Of a stretch of 64,000 bases of DNA, positions 36,124-44,942 are shown in pieces. Made by a program: the position numbers and the translations under genes. Numbering within the stretch: position 1 is the first letter of the stretch; each line of letters opens with the position of its first letter. Under the pieces are notes generated by a model, which had not been told where the DNA came from, did not search any database, and worked only from the letters and a program-made list of their open reading frames with translations. Source of the DNA: Mycolicibacterium cosmeticum (GTDB taxonomy: Bacteria; Actinomycetota; Actinomycetes; Mycobacteriales; Mycobacteriaceae); NCBI RefSeq assembly GCF_000613185.1, contig NZ_CCBB010000003.1, positions 2,108,001 through 2,172,000 of the forward strand, read 5' to 3'.

Positions 36124-36726
36124 ATGGTGAAGAACGCGGTGCCCCCTGGGCCTCGAGATGAGCGGGGCGTCCTGCAGGCGCGCATCCTCGCCGCCGCCCG
36201 CGACGCGTTCGCGGACACCGGATACGCCGGGACGACGATCAGGTCGGTGGCCCGGGCGGCCGACGTGGATCCGGCGCTGGTCTACCACTACTTCGGGTCC
36301 AAGGATGGGCTGCTGGACGCGGCGACGACACCGCCTCCGCGCTGGTTGGACAACGTCGCCACGACCTGGACGACACCGCTGCCCGAGCTGGGCGCAGCGC
36401 TGCTACGGCTGATGCTCGGCGCCTGGGCCGACGACGAGATCGGGCCCGTACTGCGCTCGGTGCTCCAGACCGCGGCCCACGATCAGAGCACCCGGGAGAA
36501 GTTGCGCCGCGTGGTCGAGGGTCAGCTGATGGGGGTGGCGCAGCTGGGTGCCGACGAGCGCGATCGCAAGGTGCGCAGTGGCCTGGTGTCCTCGCAGATC
36601 ATGGGTTTGGCGATGATGCGCTACATCTGGCAGATCGAGCCGGTGGCCACCATGACCGAGGAGGAACTGGTCGCTGCCGTGGCGCCGAACCTCCAGCGTT
36701 ATATCGAAGGGGATCTGGCCACGTAG
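36124..36726 (+). CDS. TetR-family transcriptional regulator
   Basis: A 200-residue repressor. The N-terminal helix-turn-helix is ARILAAARDAFADTGYAGTTIRSVARAADVDPALVYHYFGSKDGLL (about 20-65, given in two conserved blocks, GYAGTTIRSVARAADV and YHYFGSKDGLL), and the C-terminal ligand domain resembles the TetR_C subgroup with LRRVVEGQLMG. It is divergent from the CocE hydrolase with a 61-base spacer occupied by an inverted repeat. ATG 36124 is preferred to GTG 36118: TAGGGT at 36112-36117 stands six bases before it. Its TAG stop forms part of a possible yebC -10, TAGAAT (36724-36729). Confidence 0.92.
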   Translation: MVKNAVPPGPRDERGVLQARILAAARDAFADTGYAGTTIRSVARAADVDPALVYHYFGSKDGLLDAATTPPPRWLDNVATTWTTPLPELGAALLRLMLGAWADDEIGPVLRSVLQTAAHDQSTREKLRRVVEGQLMGVAQLGADERDRKVRSGLVSSQIMGLAMMRYIWQIEPVATMTEEELVAAVAPNLQRYIEGDLAT

Positions 36727-36767
36727 AATGGACAGCCGGAGTTTGATCAGAAAGAGGGCGTACCTGC

Positions 36768-37523
36768 ATGAGCGGCCATTCCAAGTGGGCCACCACGAAG
36801 CACAAGAAGGCGATCATCGACGCCCGCCGGGGCAAGAACTTCGCCAAGCTGATCAAGAACATCGAGGTGGCGGCCCGCACCGGTGGTGGTGACCCGGGTG
36901 GTAACCCGACGCTGTACGACGCCATCCAGAAGGCCAAGAAGTCCTCGGTCCCCAACGACAACATCGAGCGCGCGCGCAAGCGCGGCGCCGGTGAAGAGGC
37001 GGGCGGCGCCGACTGGCAGACCATCACCTACGAGGGCTACGGACCGAACGGTGTCGCGGTGCTCATCGAGTGTCTGACCGACAACAAGAACCGGGCCGCC
37101 GGTGAGGTCCGCGTGGCGATGACGCGCAACGGCGGCAACATGGCCGACCCCGGTTCGGTGGCGTACCTGTTCTCCCGCAAGGGCATCATCACCCTGGAGA
37201 AGAACGGTCTGTCCGAGGACGATGTGCTGGCTGCGGTGCTCGAAGCCGGTGCCGAGGAGATCAACGACCTGGGCGAGAGCTTCGAGATCATCTCCGAGCC
37301 CACCGATCTGGTTGCCGTGCGCACCGCGCTGCAGGACGCCGGGATCGACTACGACTCGGCCGAGGCCAGCTTCCAGCCGTCGGTCAGCGTGCAGGTGGAC
37401 CTGGAGGGCGCCCGCAAGGTGCTCAAGCTCGTCGACGCCCTGGAGGACAGCGACGACGTGCAAGAGGTCTACACCAACGTCGACATCCCCGAGGACGTCG
37501 CCGCCGCCCTCGAAGAGGACTAG
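36768..37523 (+). CDS. yebC: YebC/PmpR-family protein
   Basis: A 251-residue protein that begins [28 protein letters not shown], quoted in part, with the conserved [30 protein letters not shown] region and three-domain layout of the family. Members act as transcriptional regulators or, by more recent work, as factors that help ribosomes at proline stretches. It stands upstream of ruvCAB as in many bacteria. A -10 like TAGAAT overlaps the preceding stop codon. Its TAG shares the sequence CTAG with the convergent gene. Confidence 0.96.
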   Translation: MSGHSKWATTKHKKAIIDARRGKNFAKLIKNIEVAARTGGGDPGGNPTLYDAIQKAKKSSVPNDNIERARKRGAGEEAGGADWQTITYEGYGPNGVAVLIECLTDNKNRAAGEVRVAMTRNGGNMADPGSVAYLFSRKGIITLEKNGLSEDDVLAAVLEAGAEEINDLGESFEIISEPTDLVAVRTALQDAGIDYDSAEASFQPSVSVQVDLEGARKVLKLVDALEDSDDVQEVYTNVDIPEDVAAALEED

Positions 37524-38167
37524 AGCGCAGCGCCGATCGGCGTATCCCCGCCTATCAGCTCGAAGGTCCGGCCGGCGGTGTCCGGCCGGTCCAGCACGGC
37601 CAGCAGCACGCCCGCGACATCGGCGCGGGGGATGGTGCCGCGTCCCGTCGACTCCGCGACGGTCACCTTTCCGGTGCCCGGTTCGTCGGTCAGGCCGCCC
37701 GGCCGCACGATCGTGGCACGCAGGCCGGCACGTGCCCGCACATTCGCGTCCGCCTCGGACTTGGCCCGGATATAGGCGCGGAACACCTCGTCGTACCCCG
37801 CGTCCAGGCTGCGGTCGTCGGCGGCGATGGCCGACACCATGACATAGCGCCCGACACCGGCGGCCTCGGCCGCGTCGGCGAGCAGCACGGCAGCGTCACG
37901 GTCGACGGTCTGTTTGCGGGCCACCCCGCTGCCCGGCCCGGCGCCCGCGGCGAACACCACCGCGTCGGCGCCGCGGATGACCTCGGCGACCTGCTGCACC
38001 GACGCCCGCTCCAGATCGAGCACGACGGGCGCGGCGCCGGCGGCCTCCAGATCGGCGGCCTGGGCGGGATTGCGGATGATGCCGGTGACCGTGTCCCCGC
38101 GCGCGGCGAGCAGGCGTTCCAGCAGCAGGGCGATCTTGCCGTGGCCGCCGGCGATGACGATGTGCAT
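37520..38167 (-). CDS. NAD(P)-binding atypical short-chain dehydrogenase
   Basis: A 215-residue Rossmann protein: [20 protein letters not shown] with the GGHGKIA nucleotide loop, then [23 protein letters not shown] and [17 protein letters not shown]. This is the NAD(P)H-binding group (YwnB/Ycf39-like) without the classical YxxxK catalytic pair, often acting as reductases or redox sensors. No partner is evident; it lies alone on the minus strand between yebC and ruvC. Its stop overlaps the yebC stop in CTAG. Confidence 0.85.
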   Translation of the reverse strand: MHIVIAGGHGKIALLLERLLAARGDTVTGIIRNPAQAADLEAAGAAPVVLDLERASVQQVAEVIRGADAVVFAAGAGPGSGVARKQTVDRDAAVLLADAAEAAGVGRYVMVSAIAADDRSLDAGYDEVFRAYIRAKSEADANVRARAGLRATIVRPGGLTDEPGTGKVTVAESTGRGTIPRADVAGVLLAVLDRPDTAGRTFELIGGDTPIGAAL

Positions 38168-38184
38168 GCCACCAGCGTGCCAGG

Positions 38185-38502
38185 ATGTCCGTCATGGCTG
38201 TGGTCACGGACCCCAACGGCACGCAATGGTCGGTGCACCGGCGATGGTGGCCGTTCCCGGACCTCAGTGATGTCGTCGATCTCGATTGGTTCACCTGGTT
38301 GCTCGCCGCACCGTTCCTGCTGCTGTGGCCGTTCTGGCTGATGACCAAGGTGCTGGGCGCGCGGTGGCGGATTGTGATCCAACGCGGTGGGCAGGAAATG
38401 GAGACCGAACTGGTGCGCGGCTGGCGGCGCTCGGGTGCGCGCATCAACGAGCAGGCACTGCGGTTGGCCCAGGGCTGGCGGTCCGGGCACTACCAACTGT
38501 GA
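38185..38502 (+). CDS. Small conserved membrane protein of unknown function
   Basis: A 105-residue protein with one hydrophobic stretch (WFTWLLAAPFLLLWPFWLMTKVLG, about residues 34-57), flanked by an N-terminal part rich in tryptophan (TQWSVHRRWWPFPDLSD) and a basic C-terminal part (RWRIVIQRGGQEMETELVRGWRRSG). I do not recognise a family beyond actinobacterial hypothetical proteins. ATG 38185 is used; ATG 38194 is an alternative. It ends 80 bases before ruvC, outside the SOS box. Confidence 0.7.
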   Translation: MSVMAVVTDPNGTQWSVHRRWWPFPDLSDVVDLDWFTWLLAAPFLLLWPFWLMTKVLGARWRIVIQRGGQEMETELVRGWRRSGARINEQALRLAQGWRSGHYQL

Positions 38503-38549
38503 GCGAGCGTGTCCCTACCAGGCGGTGACGGACCGGGCCGCTAGGCTGA

Positions 38550-38565
38550 TCGAACACGTGTTCTG
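38550..38565 (+). promoter_or_regulatory. LexA (SOS) box upstream of ruvCAB
   Basis: TCGAAC-ACGT-GTTCTG, a match to TCGAAC-N4-GTTCGA at 10 of 12 fixed positions, with a perfect inner palindrome GAACACGTGTTC. A possible -10, TAGGCT, lies at 38542-38547, which would put the transcription start inside the box, 29 bases before GTG 38583. Confidence 0.8.
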
Positions 38566-38582
38566 TCGGTGAAGGGGTTGGC

Positions 38583-39140
38583 GTGCGGGTAATGGGAGTC
38601 GATCCCGGGCTGACGCGTTGTGGTCTGTCGGTGATCGAGACCGGGCGCGGCCGCCACGTCATCGCGCTGGACGTCGACGTGGTGCGCACACCCGCCGACA
38701 CGCCGCTGCACCGGCGGCTGCTCACCATCAGTGACACCGTCGAGCACTGGATGGACACCCACCTTCCCGACGTCATCGCCATCGAGCGGGTGTTCGCCAA
38801 CCAGAACGCCAACACCGCGATGGGCACCGCCCAGGCCGGCGGTGTCATCGCGCTGGCCGCGGCCAAGCGCGATATCGACGTGCACTTCCACACCCCCAGT
38901 GAGGTCAAGGCCGCGGTGACCGGCAACGGCAGGGCCGACAAGGCACAGGTCACCACCATGGTGACGAAAATCCTTGCCTTGCAACAGAAACCGACACCAG
39001 CGGACGCCGCCGACGCCCTGGCGTTGGCCATCTGTCACTGCTGGCGCGCCCCGATGATCGCGCGGATGGCCCAGGCCGAGGCCAAGGCCGCCGAAGCCAA
39101 ACGTGCCTACCAGGCCCGGTTGAAGGCGGCCCGGGCATGA
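38583..39140 (+). CDS. ruvC: Crossover junction endodeoxyribonuclease RuvC
   Basis: Resolves Holliday junctions as a dimer with RuvAB. The 185-residue product has the four catalytic acids D7 ([10 protein letters not shown]), E68 ([11 protein letters not shown]), D141 and D144 ([12 protein letters not shown]). A helical C-terminal tail of about 25 residues rich in Ala/Lys extends past the usual end. GTG 38583 is the accepted start; the SOS box lies just upstream. It overlaps ruvA by four bases (ATGA). Confidence 0.98.
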   Translation: MRVMGVDPGLTRCGLSVIETGRGRHVIALDVDVVRTPADTPLHRRLLTISDTVEHWMDTHLPDVIAIERVFANQNANTAMGTAQAGGVIALAAAKRDIDVHFHTPSEVKAAVTGNGRADKAQVTTMVTKILALQQKPTPADAADALALAICHCWRAPMIARMAQAEAKAAEAKRAYQARLKAARA

Positions 39141-39724
39141 TCGCCTCGGTACGCGGCGAGGTCGTCGACATCGCGCTGGACCACGCCGTCATCGAAGCGG
39201 CCGGTGTCGGCTACAAGGTGATGGCCACCCCGACCACGCTGGCGACGCTGCGCCGCGGCGAGGACGCCCGGCTGATCACCGCGATGATCGTCCGCGAGGA
39301 CTCCATGACGTTGTACGGCTTCGCCGACGGCGAGGCCAGGGACCTGTTCACCACGCTGCTCGGGGTGTCCGGAGTTGGGCCCAAGATCGCGCTGGCCACC
39401 CTGGCGGTGTACGACGCGCAGGCGTTGCGCCAGGCGCTGGCCGACGGTGATGTCACCGCACTGACCCGGGTGCCCGGCATCGGCAAGCGTGGCGCCGAGC
39501 GCATGGTGCTCGAACTACGCGACAAGATCGGCGCCGTCGCCGGCGCGGGCCAGGCCGCCGCCGGTGGCTTCGGCGTTCGCGGACCCGTCGTGGAAGCCCT
39601 CGTCGGGCTTGGCTTTCCGGCCAAACAGGCGGAGGAGGCCACCGACAAGGTGCTGGCCGGTGATCCGGAGGCCAGCACGTCGGGCGCCCTGCGTGCCGCG
39701 CTGTCGATGTTGGGTAAGAAATGA
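39137..39724 (+). CDS. ruvA: Holliday junction branch migration protein RuvA
   Basis: A 195-residue junction-binding subunit. The N-terminal OB fold ([28 protein letters not shown], here in part), two helix-hairpin-helix segments ([18 protein letters not shown] and [19 protein letters not shown]) and a C-terminal RuvB-contacting domain ([23 protein letters not shown]) are all present. ATG 39137 overlaps the ruvC stop and its own stop overlaps ruvB, both as ATGA, so the three subunits are translationally coupled. Confidence 0.98.
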   Translation: MIASVRGEVVDIALDHAVIEAAGVGYKVMATPTTLATLRRGEDARLITAMIVREDSMTLYGFADGEARDLFTTLLGVSGVGPKIALATLAVYDAQALRQALADGDVTALTRVPGIGKRGAERMVLELRDKIGAVAGAGQAAAGGFGVRGPVVEALVGLGFPAKQAEEATDKVLAGDPEASTSGALRAALSMLGKK

Positions 39725-40776
39725 GCCGGTTCGACGAGGACGCCGAAGCCCAGGAGCGCGAGGTCTCGCCCGCGCTGACCGTCGGTGAAGGCGACATCGA
39801 CGCCAGCCTGCGGCCCCGCTCGCTGGGTGAATTCATCGGCCAGCACCGGGTCCGCGAGCAGCTGCAGCTGGTCATCGAGGGTGCCAAGAACCGCGGCGGC
39901 ACCCCCGATCACATCCTGTTGTCCGGTCCGCCCGGCCTTGGCAAGACGTCGCTGGCGATGATCATCGCCGCCGAACTGGGCTCCGCGCTGCGCGTCACCT
40001 CCGGTCCCGCCCTGGAGCGGGCCGGCGATCTGGCCGCCATGCTGTCCAATCTGGTCGAGGGCGACGTGTTGTTCATCGACGAGATCCACCGGATCGCCCG
40101 GCCCGCGGAGGAGATGCTCTACCTCGCGATGGAGGACTTCCGGGTGGACGTCGTGGTGGGCAAGGGCCCCGGCGCCACATCGATCCCGCTGGACGTCGCC
40201 CCGTTCACCCTGGTCGGCGCCACCACGCGGTCCGGCGCGCTGACCGGCCCCCTGCGCGACCGGTTCGGCTTCACCGCGCACATGGACTTCTACGAACCCG
40301 GCGACCTGGAACGGGTGCTGGCCCGCTCGGCCGGCATCCTCGGCATCGAATTGGGTGCCGAGGCCGGCGCCGAGGTGGCCCGGCGCTCCCGCGGGACACC
40401 CCGCATCGCCAACCGGCTGCTGCGCCGGGTGCGCGATTACGCCGAGGTGCGCGCCGACGGTGTCATCACCCGCGATATCGCCAAGGCCGCCCTGGAGGTC
40501 TACGACGTCGACGAGCTCGGCCTGGACCGGCTGGACCGCGCCGTGCTGTCGGCGTTGACCCGCAGCTTCGGTGGCGGACCGGTCGGGGTGTCCACCCTTG
40601 CTGTCGCGGTCGGTGAGGAAGCCACCACCGTGGAGGAGGTCTGCGAACCGTTCCTGGTGCGGGCCGGCATGATCGCCCGCACCCCGCGCGGCCGCGTCGC
40701 CACACCACAGGCCTGGACACACCTGGGCCTGCAGCCCCCGGTCACCGGTCTGGGCCAGGCCGGGCTGTTTGAATAG
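39721..40776 (+). CDS. ruvB: Holliday junction DNA helicase RuvB
   Basis: AAA+ motor of 351 residues that drives branch migration with RuvA. Walker A is GPPGLGKT at 69-76, Walker B is [10 protein letters not shown], sensor 1 is LVGATTRSG, and the C-terminal winged helix ends [12 protein letters not shown]. The N-terminal 25 residues, rich in Glu and Asp, precede the conserved [12 protein letters not shown]. It is the last gene of the SOS-linked ruvCAB operon, although the next gene follows after only five bases. Confidence 0.98.
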   Translation: MSRFDEDAEAQEREVSPALTVGEGDIDASLRPRSLGEFIGQHRVREQLQLVIEGAKNRGGTPDHILLSGPPGLGKTSLAMIIAAELGSALRVTSGPALERAGDLAAMLSNLVEGDVLFIDEIHRIARPAEEMLYLAMEDFRVDVVVGKGPGATSIPLDVAPFTLVGATTRSGALTGPLRDRFGFTAHMDFYEPGDLERVLARSAGILGIELGAEAGAEVARRSRGTPRIANRLLRRVRDYAEVRADGVITRDIAKAALEVYDVDELGLDRLDRAVLSALTRSFGGGPVGVSTLAVAVGEEATTVEEVCEPFLVRAGMIARTPRGRVATPQAWTHLGLQPPVTGLGQAGLFE

Positions 40777-40781
40777 ACGGC

Positions 40782-41165
40782 ATGCTGACCGCCGGTGTGA
40801 CCGTCGCGGCCCTTGCCGCGCTGCTGCACGTGTACATCTTCGTGATGGAGTCGTTGACCTGGACGTCGGCCCGGACCCGGGCGACGTTCGGCACCTCCGC
40901 CGAAGAGGCCGCCGCCACCAAGGAGCTCGCCTTCAACCAGGGGTTCTACAACCTGTTCCTGGCCATCGTGTCCGGCATCGGCATCGCGGCGCTGCTGTCC
41001 GGCCATGACGCGGTCGGCGCGGCACTGATCTTCGCCGGCGTCGGATCGATGCTGGCCGCGGCGCTGGTGCTGCTGCTGTCGTCGCCGGACAAGGCGCGCG
41101 CCGCCATCACCCAGGGCGTGCTGCCGCTGATCGCGGTGGTCCTGGTGGCGGTGGGGCTGGCCTGA
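40782..41165 (+). CDS. DUF1304 membrane protein
   Basis: A 127-residue protein with four hydrophobic segments and the family signature LLHVYIFVMESLTW near the start, then FNQGFYNLFLAI. These proteins are small inner-membrane proteins without known function. It begins five bases after ruvB, so it probably lies on the same transcript, but nothing connects it to recombination. Confidence 0.86.
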   Translation: MLTAGVTVAALAALLHVYIFVMESLTWTSARTRATFGTSAEEAAATKELAFNQGFYNLFLAIVSGIGIAALLSGHDAVGAALIFAGVGSMLAAALVLLLSSPDKARAAITQGVLPLIAVVLVAVGLA

Positions 41166-41200
41166 ACCCGGCTCGGATTGGCCAGGCCGGCCAGCGGGTA

Positions 41201-41220
41201 CCTCATGCCCAGGCATGAGG
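41201..41220 (+). repeat. Inverted repeat reaching into a ribosome binding site
   Basis: Arms CCTCATGC (41201-41208) and GCATGAGG (41213-41220) separated by CCAG form a perfect 8-base-pair stem. The right arm contains the first bases of the Shine-Dalgarno sequence AGGAGG (41218-41223) of the gene at 41228, and CCTC in the left arm is its complement. In RNA the hairpin would hide the ribosome site; in DNA it could be an operator. Confidence 0.6.
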
Positions 41221-41227
41221 AGGAAAC

Positions 41228-41851
41228 ATGACTGAGAGCACTGCGACCACTGGGGCCCCGGCCCGCACCGGGCGATTGGCCATCCCGCGCAGCCGCGGCG
41301 CGGCAAGCGGATTCCTGGTGATGATCTTGGGGGCGTGGGGTGCACTCGCCCCGTTCATCGGCCCCTATCTGCACTTCGCGTACACCCCGGACCAGGCCTG
41401 GACCTGGACCGCGGCGCGCGGCTGGCTGGAGGTGCTGCCGGGTGCGGTGGCCGTCCTCGGCGGCCTGTTGCTGCTGACGTCGGGTAACCGGGCCACCGCC
41501 ATGCTGGGCGGCTGGCTCGCCGTGGCCGCCGGCGCATGGTTCGTGATCGGCAGGTCCTTCACCGCCACGCTGGCGCTCGGCGATATCGGCGCCCCCGCGA
41601 CCGGGTTGGACTCCCAGCAGGTGCTGCTGCTGGAGCTGACGTTCTTCACCGGGCTCGGCACGCTCATCGCCGTGCTCGGCGGCATGGCCGTGGGCCGGCT
41701 CTCGGTGCGCAGCGTCCGGGATATGAGCTACGCCCGCCGGCCGCTGACCACCTCGGCGCAGGTCGCCGACCCCGCCGAGGTCGGCGAGGTCAGGGACACC
41801 ACCCCACGCCGCCGCGCGTTCTGGCACCGGCACACACCGGTGCCGCACTAG
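41228..41851 (+). CDS. Four-helix membrane protein of unknown function
   Basis: A 207-residue protein with a cytoplasmic-type basic N-terminus, then about four hydrophobic segments (FLVMILGAWGALAPFIGPYL near 30-50, LPGAVAVLGGLLLLTSG near 72-90, MLGGWLAVAAGAWFVIG near 95-112, LLLELTFFTGLGTLIAVLGGMAVG near 135-160) and a polar tail ending RRRAFWHRHTPVPH. I do not assign a family. A strong AGGAGG stands five bases before the ATG, partly within the inverted repeat. It converges with the aldehyde dehydrogenase gene three bases on. Confidence 0.75.
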   Translation: MTESTATTGAPARTGRLAIPRSRGAASGFLVMILGAWGALAPFIGPYLHFAYTPDQAWTWTAARGWLEVLPGAVAVLGGLLLLTSGNRATAMLGGWLAVAAGAWFVIGRSFTATLALGDIGAPATGLDSQQVLLLELTFFTGLGTLIAVLGGMAVGRLSVRSVRDMSYARRPLTTSAQVADPAEVGEVRDTTPRRRAFWHRHTPVPH

Positions 41852-41854
41852 GCG

Positions 41855-43288
41855 TCAGCCGGTGTACACCATCACGTGCTTGATCCGGGTGTAGTCCTCG
41901 AGCCCGTACATCGACAGATCCTTGCCGTGGCCCGATGACTTGTAGCCACCGTGCGGCATCTCGGCCACCAGCGGGATGTGGGTGTTGATCCACACGCAGC
42001 CGAAATCCAGCGCGTTGGACATCCGGATGGCGCGGGAGACGTCCTTGGTCCACACCGAGGACGCCAGCCCGTACTCGACGCCGTTGGCCCAGTCCAGCGC
42101 CTGCTCCTCGGAGGCGAACTCCTGCACGGTGATGACGGGTCCGAAGATCTCGTTCTGGATCATCCGGTCGTCCTGGCGCAGGCCGCCCACCACCGTCGGC
42201 TCGACGTAGAAACCCTTGTCGCCCTGCCGCTTTCCGCCGGTTGCGACGGTGGCGTGGGCCGGCACGTCCTCGAAGAAACCGAGCACCCGCTGCATCTGGT
42301 CGACGTTGTTCACCGGCGGCACCCAGGCGTCCTCGTCACCGGCCGCCCGGCCGAACGTGGTGGTCGCCGCCTTGGCCTGCTCGGCCAGCGCGGCGGTCAG
42401 GTCGGCGACGATCGACGCCGGTGCCAGCACCCGGGTGGCGGCCGTGCAGTCCTGCCCGGCGTTGAAATAGCCCGCGGTGGCAATGCCTTCCGCGGCGGCG
42501 GCGATATCGGCGTCCTCGAAGACGATGACCGGCGCCTTGCCGCCCAGCTCGAGGTGGGTGCGCTTGAGGTGGCCGCCGGCGCTCACCGCGACGGCGCGAC
42601 CGGCCGCCACCGACCCGGTGATCGACACCATCTCGGGCGTCGGGTGCGCGACGACGGCCGCGCCGGTGACGCGGTCACCGGTGACGACGTTGAGCACGCC
42701 GGCGGGGAAGTGCCGGGCGGCGATCTCGGCCAGCATCACGGTGGTCACCGGGGTGGTGTCACTGGGCTTGAGCACGACGGTGTTGCCCGCCGCGATCGCC
42801 GGGCAGAACTTCCAGATCGCCATCATCATCGGGTAGTTCCACGGAGCCACCTGGCCGATCACGCCGACCGGTTCCCGGCGGATCCACGATGTGTGGTCGG
42901 CCATGTACTCGCCCGCCGACTTGCCCTCCAGAACCCGGGCCGCACCGGCGAAGAACCGGATCTGGTCCAGCATCGGCGGGATCTCCTCGGCCGCCGTGAC
43001 ATGGTTGGGCTTGCCGGTGTTGCGGCCCTCGGCCGCCACCAGTTCGTCGGCGTGGCGTTCGACGTCGTCGGCGAAGTCCAGCAGCGCCTTCTGCCGTTGC
43101 GACGGGGTGGTGCGCTTCCACTCCTGGAACGCGTGCGCGGCCGCCGCGTACGCGTTGTCGACATCGGCCTCGGTGGAGATCGGGGCGGTGCCGTACTGCT
43201 GCCCGGTGGACGGATCGACCAGGGGCATGGTGGCCCCGCCGACGGAGTCGACCAGTTCGCCGCCGATGAAATTGCGGACGGTGGTCAT
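41855..43288 (-). CDS. Aldehyde dehydrogenase, 4-aminobutyraldehyde type
   Basis: NAD-dependent aldehyde dehydrogenase of 477 residues: N151 (PWNYP), E247 (LELGGKAP) and the catalytic C281 (FNAGQDCTAATR). The GQDC-TA-x-TR form around the cysteine is typical of gamma-aminobutyraldehyde dehydrogenases, which give GABA from putrescine breakdown. Co-location with gabT behind it (ATGA overlap) supports a route 4-aminobutyraldehyde to GABA to succinate semialdehyde. Betaine aldehyde or other omega-amino aldehydes remain possible. Confidence 0.88.
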   Translation of the reverse strand: MTTVRNFIGGELVDSVGGATMPLVDPSTGQQYGTAPISTEADVDNAYAAAAHAFQEWKRTTPSQRQKALLDFADDVERHADELVAAEGRNTGKPNHVTAAEEIPPMLDQIRFFAGAARVLEGKSAGEYMADHTSWIRREPVGVIGQVAPWNYPMMMAIWKFCPAIAAGNTVVLKPSDTTPVTTVMLAEIAARHFPAGVLNVVTGDRVTGAAVVAHPTPEMVSITGSVAAGRAVAVSAGGHLKRTHLELGGKAPVIVFEDADIAAAAEGIATAGYFNAGQDCTAATRVLAPASIVADLTAALAEQAKAATTTFGRAAGDEDAWVPPVNNVDQMQRVLGFFEDVPAHATVATGGKRQGDKGFYVEPTVVGGLRQDDRMIQNEIFGPVITVQEFASEEQALDWANGVEYGLASSVWTKDVSRAIRMSNALDFGCVWINTHIPLVAEMPHGGYKSSGHGKDLSMYGLEDYTRIKHVMVYTG

Positions 43289-44628
43289 CACAACGCCTTG
43301 AGGGCAGCCGCCAGGATGTCGAGCCCCTCGATGAGCAGCTCGTCGGAGATGGCCAGCGGCGGCAGGAAGCGCAGCACGTTTCCGTAGGTGCCGCACGACA
43401 ACACGATCACGCCCTGGGCGTGGGCCGCCGCGCACAGCGCCTTGGTCAGGTCGGCGTCGGGTTCGGTGGTGCCCGGCTTGACCAGTTCCACGGCGATCAT
43501 CGCGCCGCGGCCGCGGACATCGCCGATGCGGTCGTCGTCGGCCTGCATGCGGCCGAGGCGTTCCTTCATCAGCGTCTCGATCTCGGCGGCGCGGGCCACC
43601 ATGTTGTCCGACTCGATGGTCGCGATGGTGGCCAGGGCGGCCGCGCAGGCCACCGGGTTGCCGCCGTAGGTGCCGCCCAGCCCGGAGACGTGCGGGGCGT
43701 CCATGATCTCGGCGCGGCCGGTGACCGCCGACAACGGCAGGCCGTCGGCGATGCCCTTGGCGGTGACGATCAGATCCGGCTCGATGCCCTCGTGCTCGCA
43801 GGCGAACATTCTGCCGGTGCGGGCGAACCCGGTCTGCACCTCGTCGGCGATGAAGACGACGTTGTTCTTGCGACACCAGTCCAGCAGCGTGGGCAGGAAG
43901 CCCTCGGCCGGGACGATGAAACCGCCCTCGCCCTGGATCGGTTCGATGATGACGGCGGCCAGGTTGTCCGCGCCGACCTGCTTGTCGATCACGCTGATCG
44001 CCCGCTTGGCGGCCAGTTCGCCGTCGGTGGCCAGTTCCTTGCCGAACTCCGCGTCGCGGAACGGGTAGGACAGGGGAGCGCGGTACACCTCGGGGGCGAA
44101 CGGGCCGAAGCCGTGCTTGTAGGGCATCGACTTGGCGGTCAGCGCCATGGTGAGGTTGGTGCGGCCGTGATAGGCGTGATCGAAGGAGACGACGGCCTGT
44201 TTACGGGTATAGGACCGGGCGATCTTGACGGCGTTCTCGACGGCTTCGGAACCGGAGTTGAACAGCGCCGAACGCTTGTCGCCGGCGACGGGGGTCAGCC
44301 GGTTGAGCTGTTCGCAGACCGCGACGTACTCCTCGTAGGGAGTGACCATGAAGCAGGTGTGGGTGAACCGCCCGGCCTGGGCGGCGACGGCCTCCACGAC
44401 CCGCGGTGACGCGTTGCCGATGGTGGTCACCGCGATGCCCGAGCCGAGGTCGATCAGCCGGTTCCCGTCGATGTCCTCGACGATGCCGCCGGCGGCCCGC
44501 GCGGCGTAGACCGGCATGGTGGTGCCGACGCCGCGCGAGACTGCGGCGGTCTTACGCTCGATCAGCGCCGACGATTTCGGGCCGGGGATGGTGGTGGCGA
44601 GATGACGGGTCTGCTCGACGGCAGTCAC
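43288..44628 (-). CDS. gabT: 4-aminobutyrate aminotransferase
   Basis: Class III PLP aminotransferase of 446 residues that moves the amino group of GABA to 2-oxoglutarate. Seen are the PLP-binding FNSGSEAVENAVKIAR, SFDHAYHGRTNLTMALT, the D262-E263 pair in ADEVQTG, and the Schiff-base lysine K291 in VTAKGIADGLPLS. GTG 44628 is chosen because AGGAG lies six bases upstream of it; an in-frame GTG at 44652 precedes the ribosome site. The gene position, between ruvB and yajC, is the same as gabT of M. tuberculosis by recollection. Confidence 0.95.
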   Translation of the reverse strand: MTAVEQTRHLATTIPGPKSSALIERKTAAVSRGVGTTMPVYAARAAGGIVEDIDGNRLIDLGSGIAVTTIGNASPRVVEAVAAQAGRFTHTCFMVTPYEEYVAVCEQLNRLTPVAGDKRSALFNSGSEAVENAVKIARSYTRKQAVVSFDHAYHGRTNLTMALTAKSMPYKHGFGPFAPEVYRAPLSYPFRDAEFGKELATDGELAAKRAISVIDKQVGADNLAAVIIEPIQGEGGFIVPAEGFLPTLLDWCRKNNVVFIADEVQTGFARTGRMFACEHEGIEPDLIVTAKGIADGLPLSAVTGRAEIMDAPHVSGLGGTYGGNPVACAAALATIATIESDNMVARAAEIETLMKERLGRMQADDDRIGDVRGRGAMIAVELVKPGTTEPDADLTKALCAAAHAQGVIVLSCGTYGNVLRFLPPLAISDELLIEGLDILAAALKAL

Positions 44629-44942
44629 AGTTGACTCCTGATCGGTGTGCACAGCGGGGATGACACGCGATCCGAGCCTAATCGGCTACCCACATACGCG
44701 GGTGAAAACAGAAGTTGAACAGCTGTCTGACTTCGAATCGAGTGTTGCAGCGAGTATCTTGCCACGATTTCCGTCGCCGTGAATACATCCTGGGGGCGGA
44801 TCCCCGCCCACCCGGAACTCGCCGCCGGCTCCGGGGCGGATCGGCGGGCAACCAGGGTGATGGCACACTGGTCTGCGACGAGGCACCGCGACCGAGTTCG
44901 CACCGCCATGCCCGCGTAACAACCACGAAAGACAGCCGTCCC
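44629..44942. other. Divergent intergenic region between gabT and yajC
   Basis: This 314-base stretch holds no convincing gene. It contains a candidate -10 TATCTT (44755-44760) for yajC and a 10-base direct repeat GGGGCGGATC at 44793-44802 and 44833-44842, exactly 40 bases apart. The yajC transcript would have a leader of over 150 bases if that -10 is used. No riboswitch fold was recognised. Confidence 0.5.

Noticed and set aside
41201..41220. Rho-independent terminator after the DUF1304 gene
   Set aside because: The stem is good but there is no T-tract, and a ribosome site follows at once.
44793..44842. GGGGCGGATC direct repeats as an operator
   Set aside because: Two 10-base G/C-rich copies in 314 bases are weak evidence, and they match no known site; kept only as a remark on the region.
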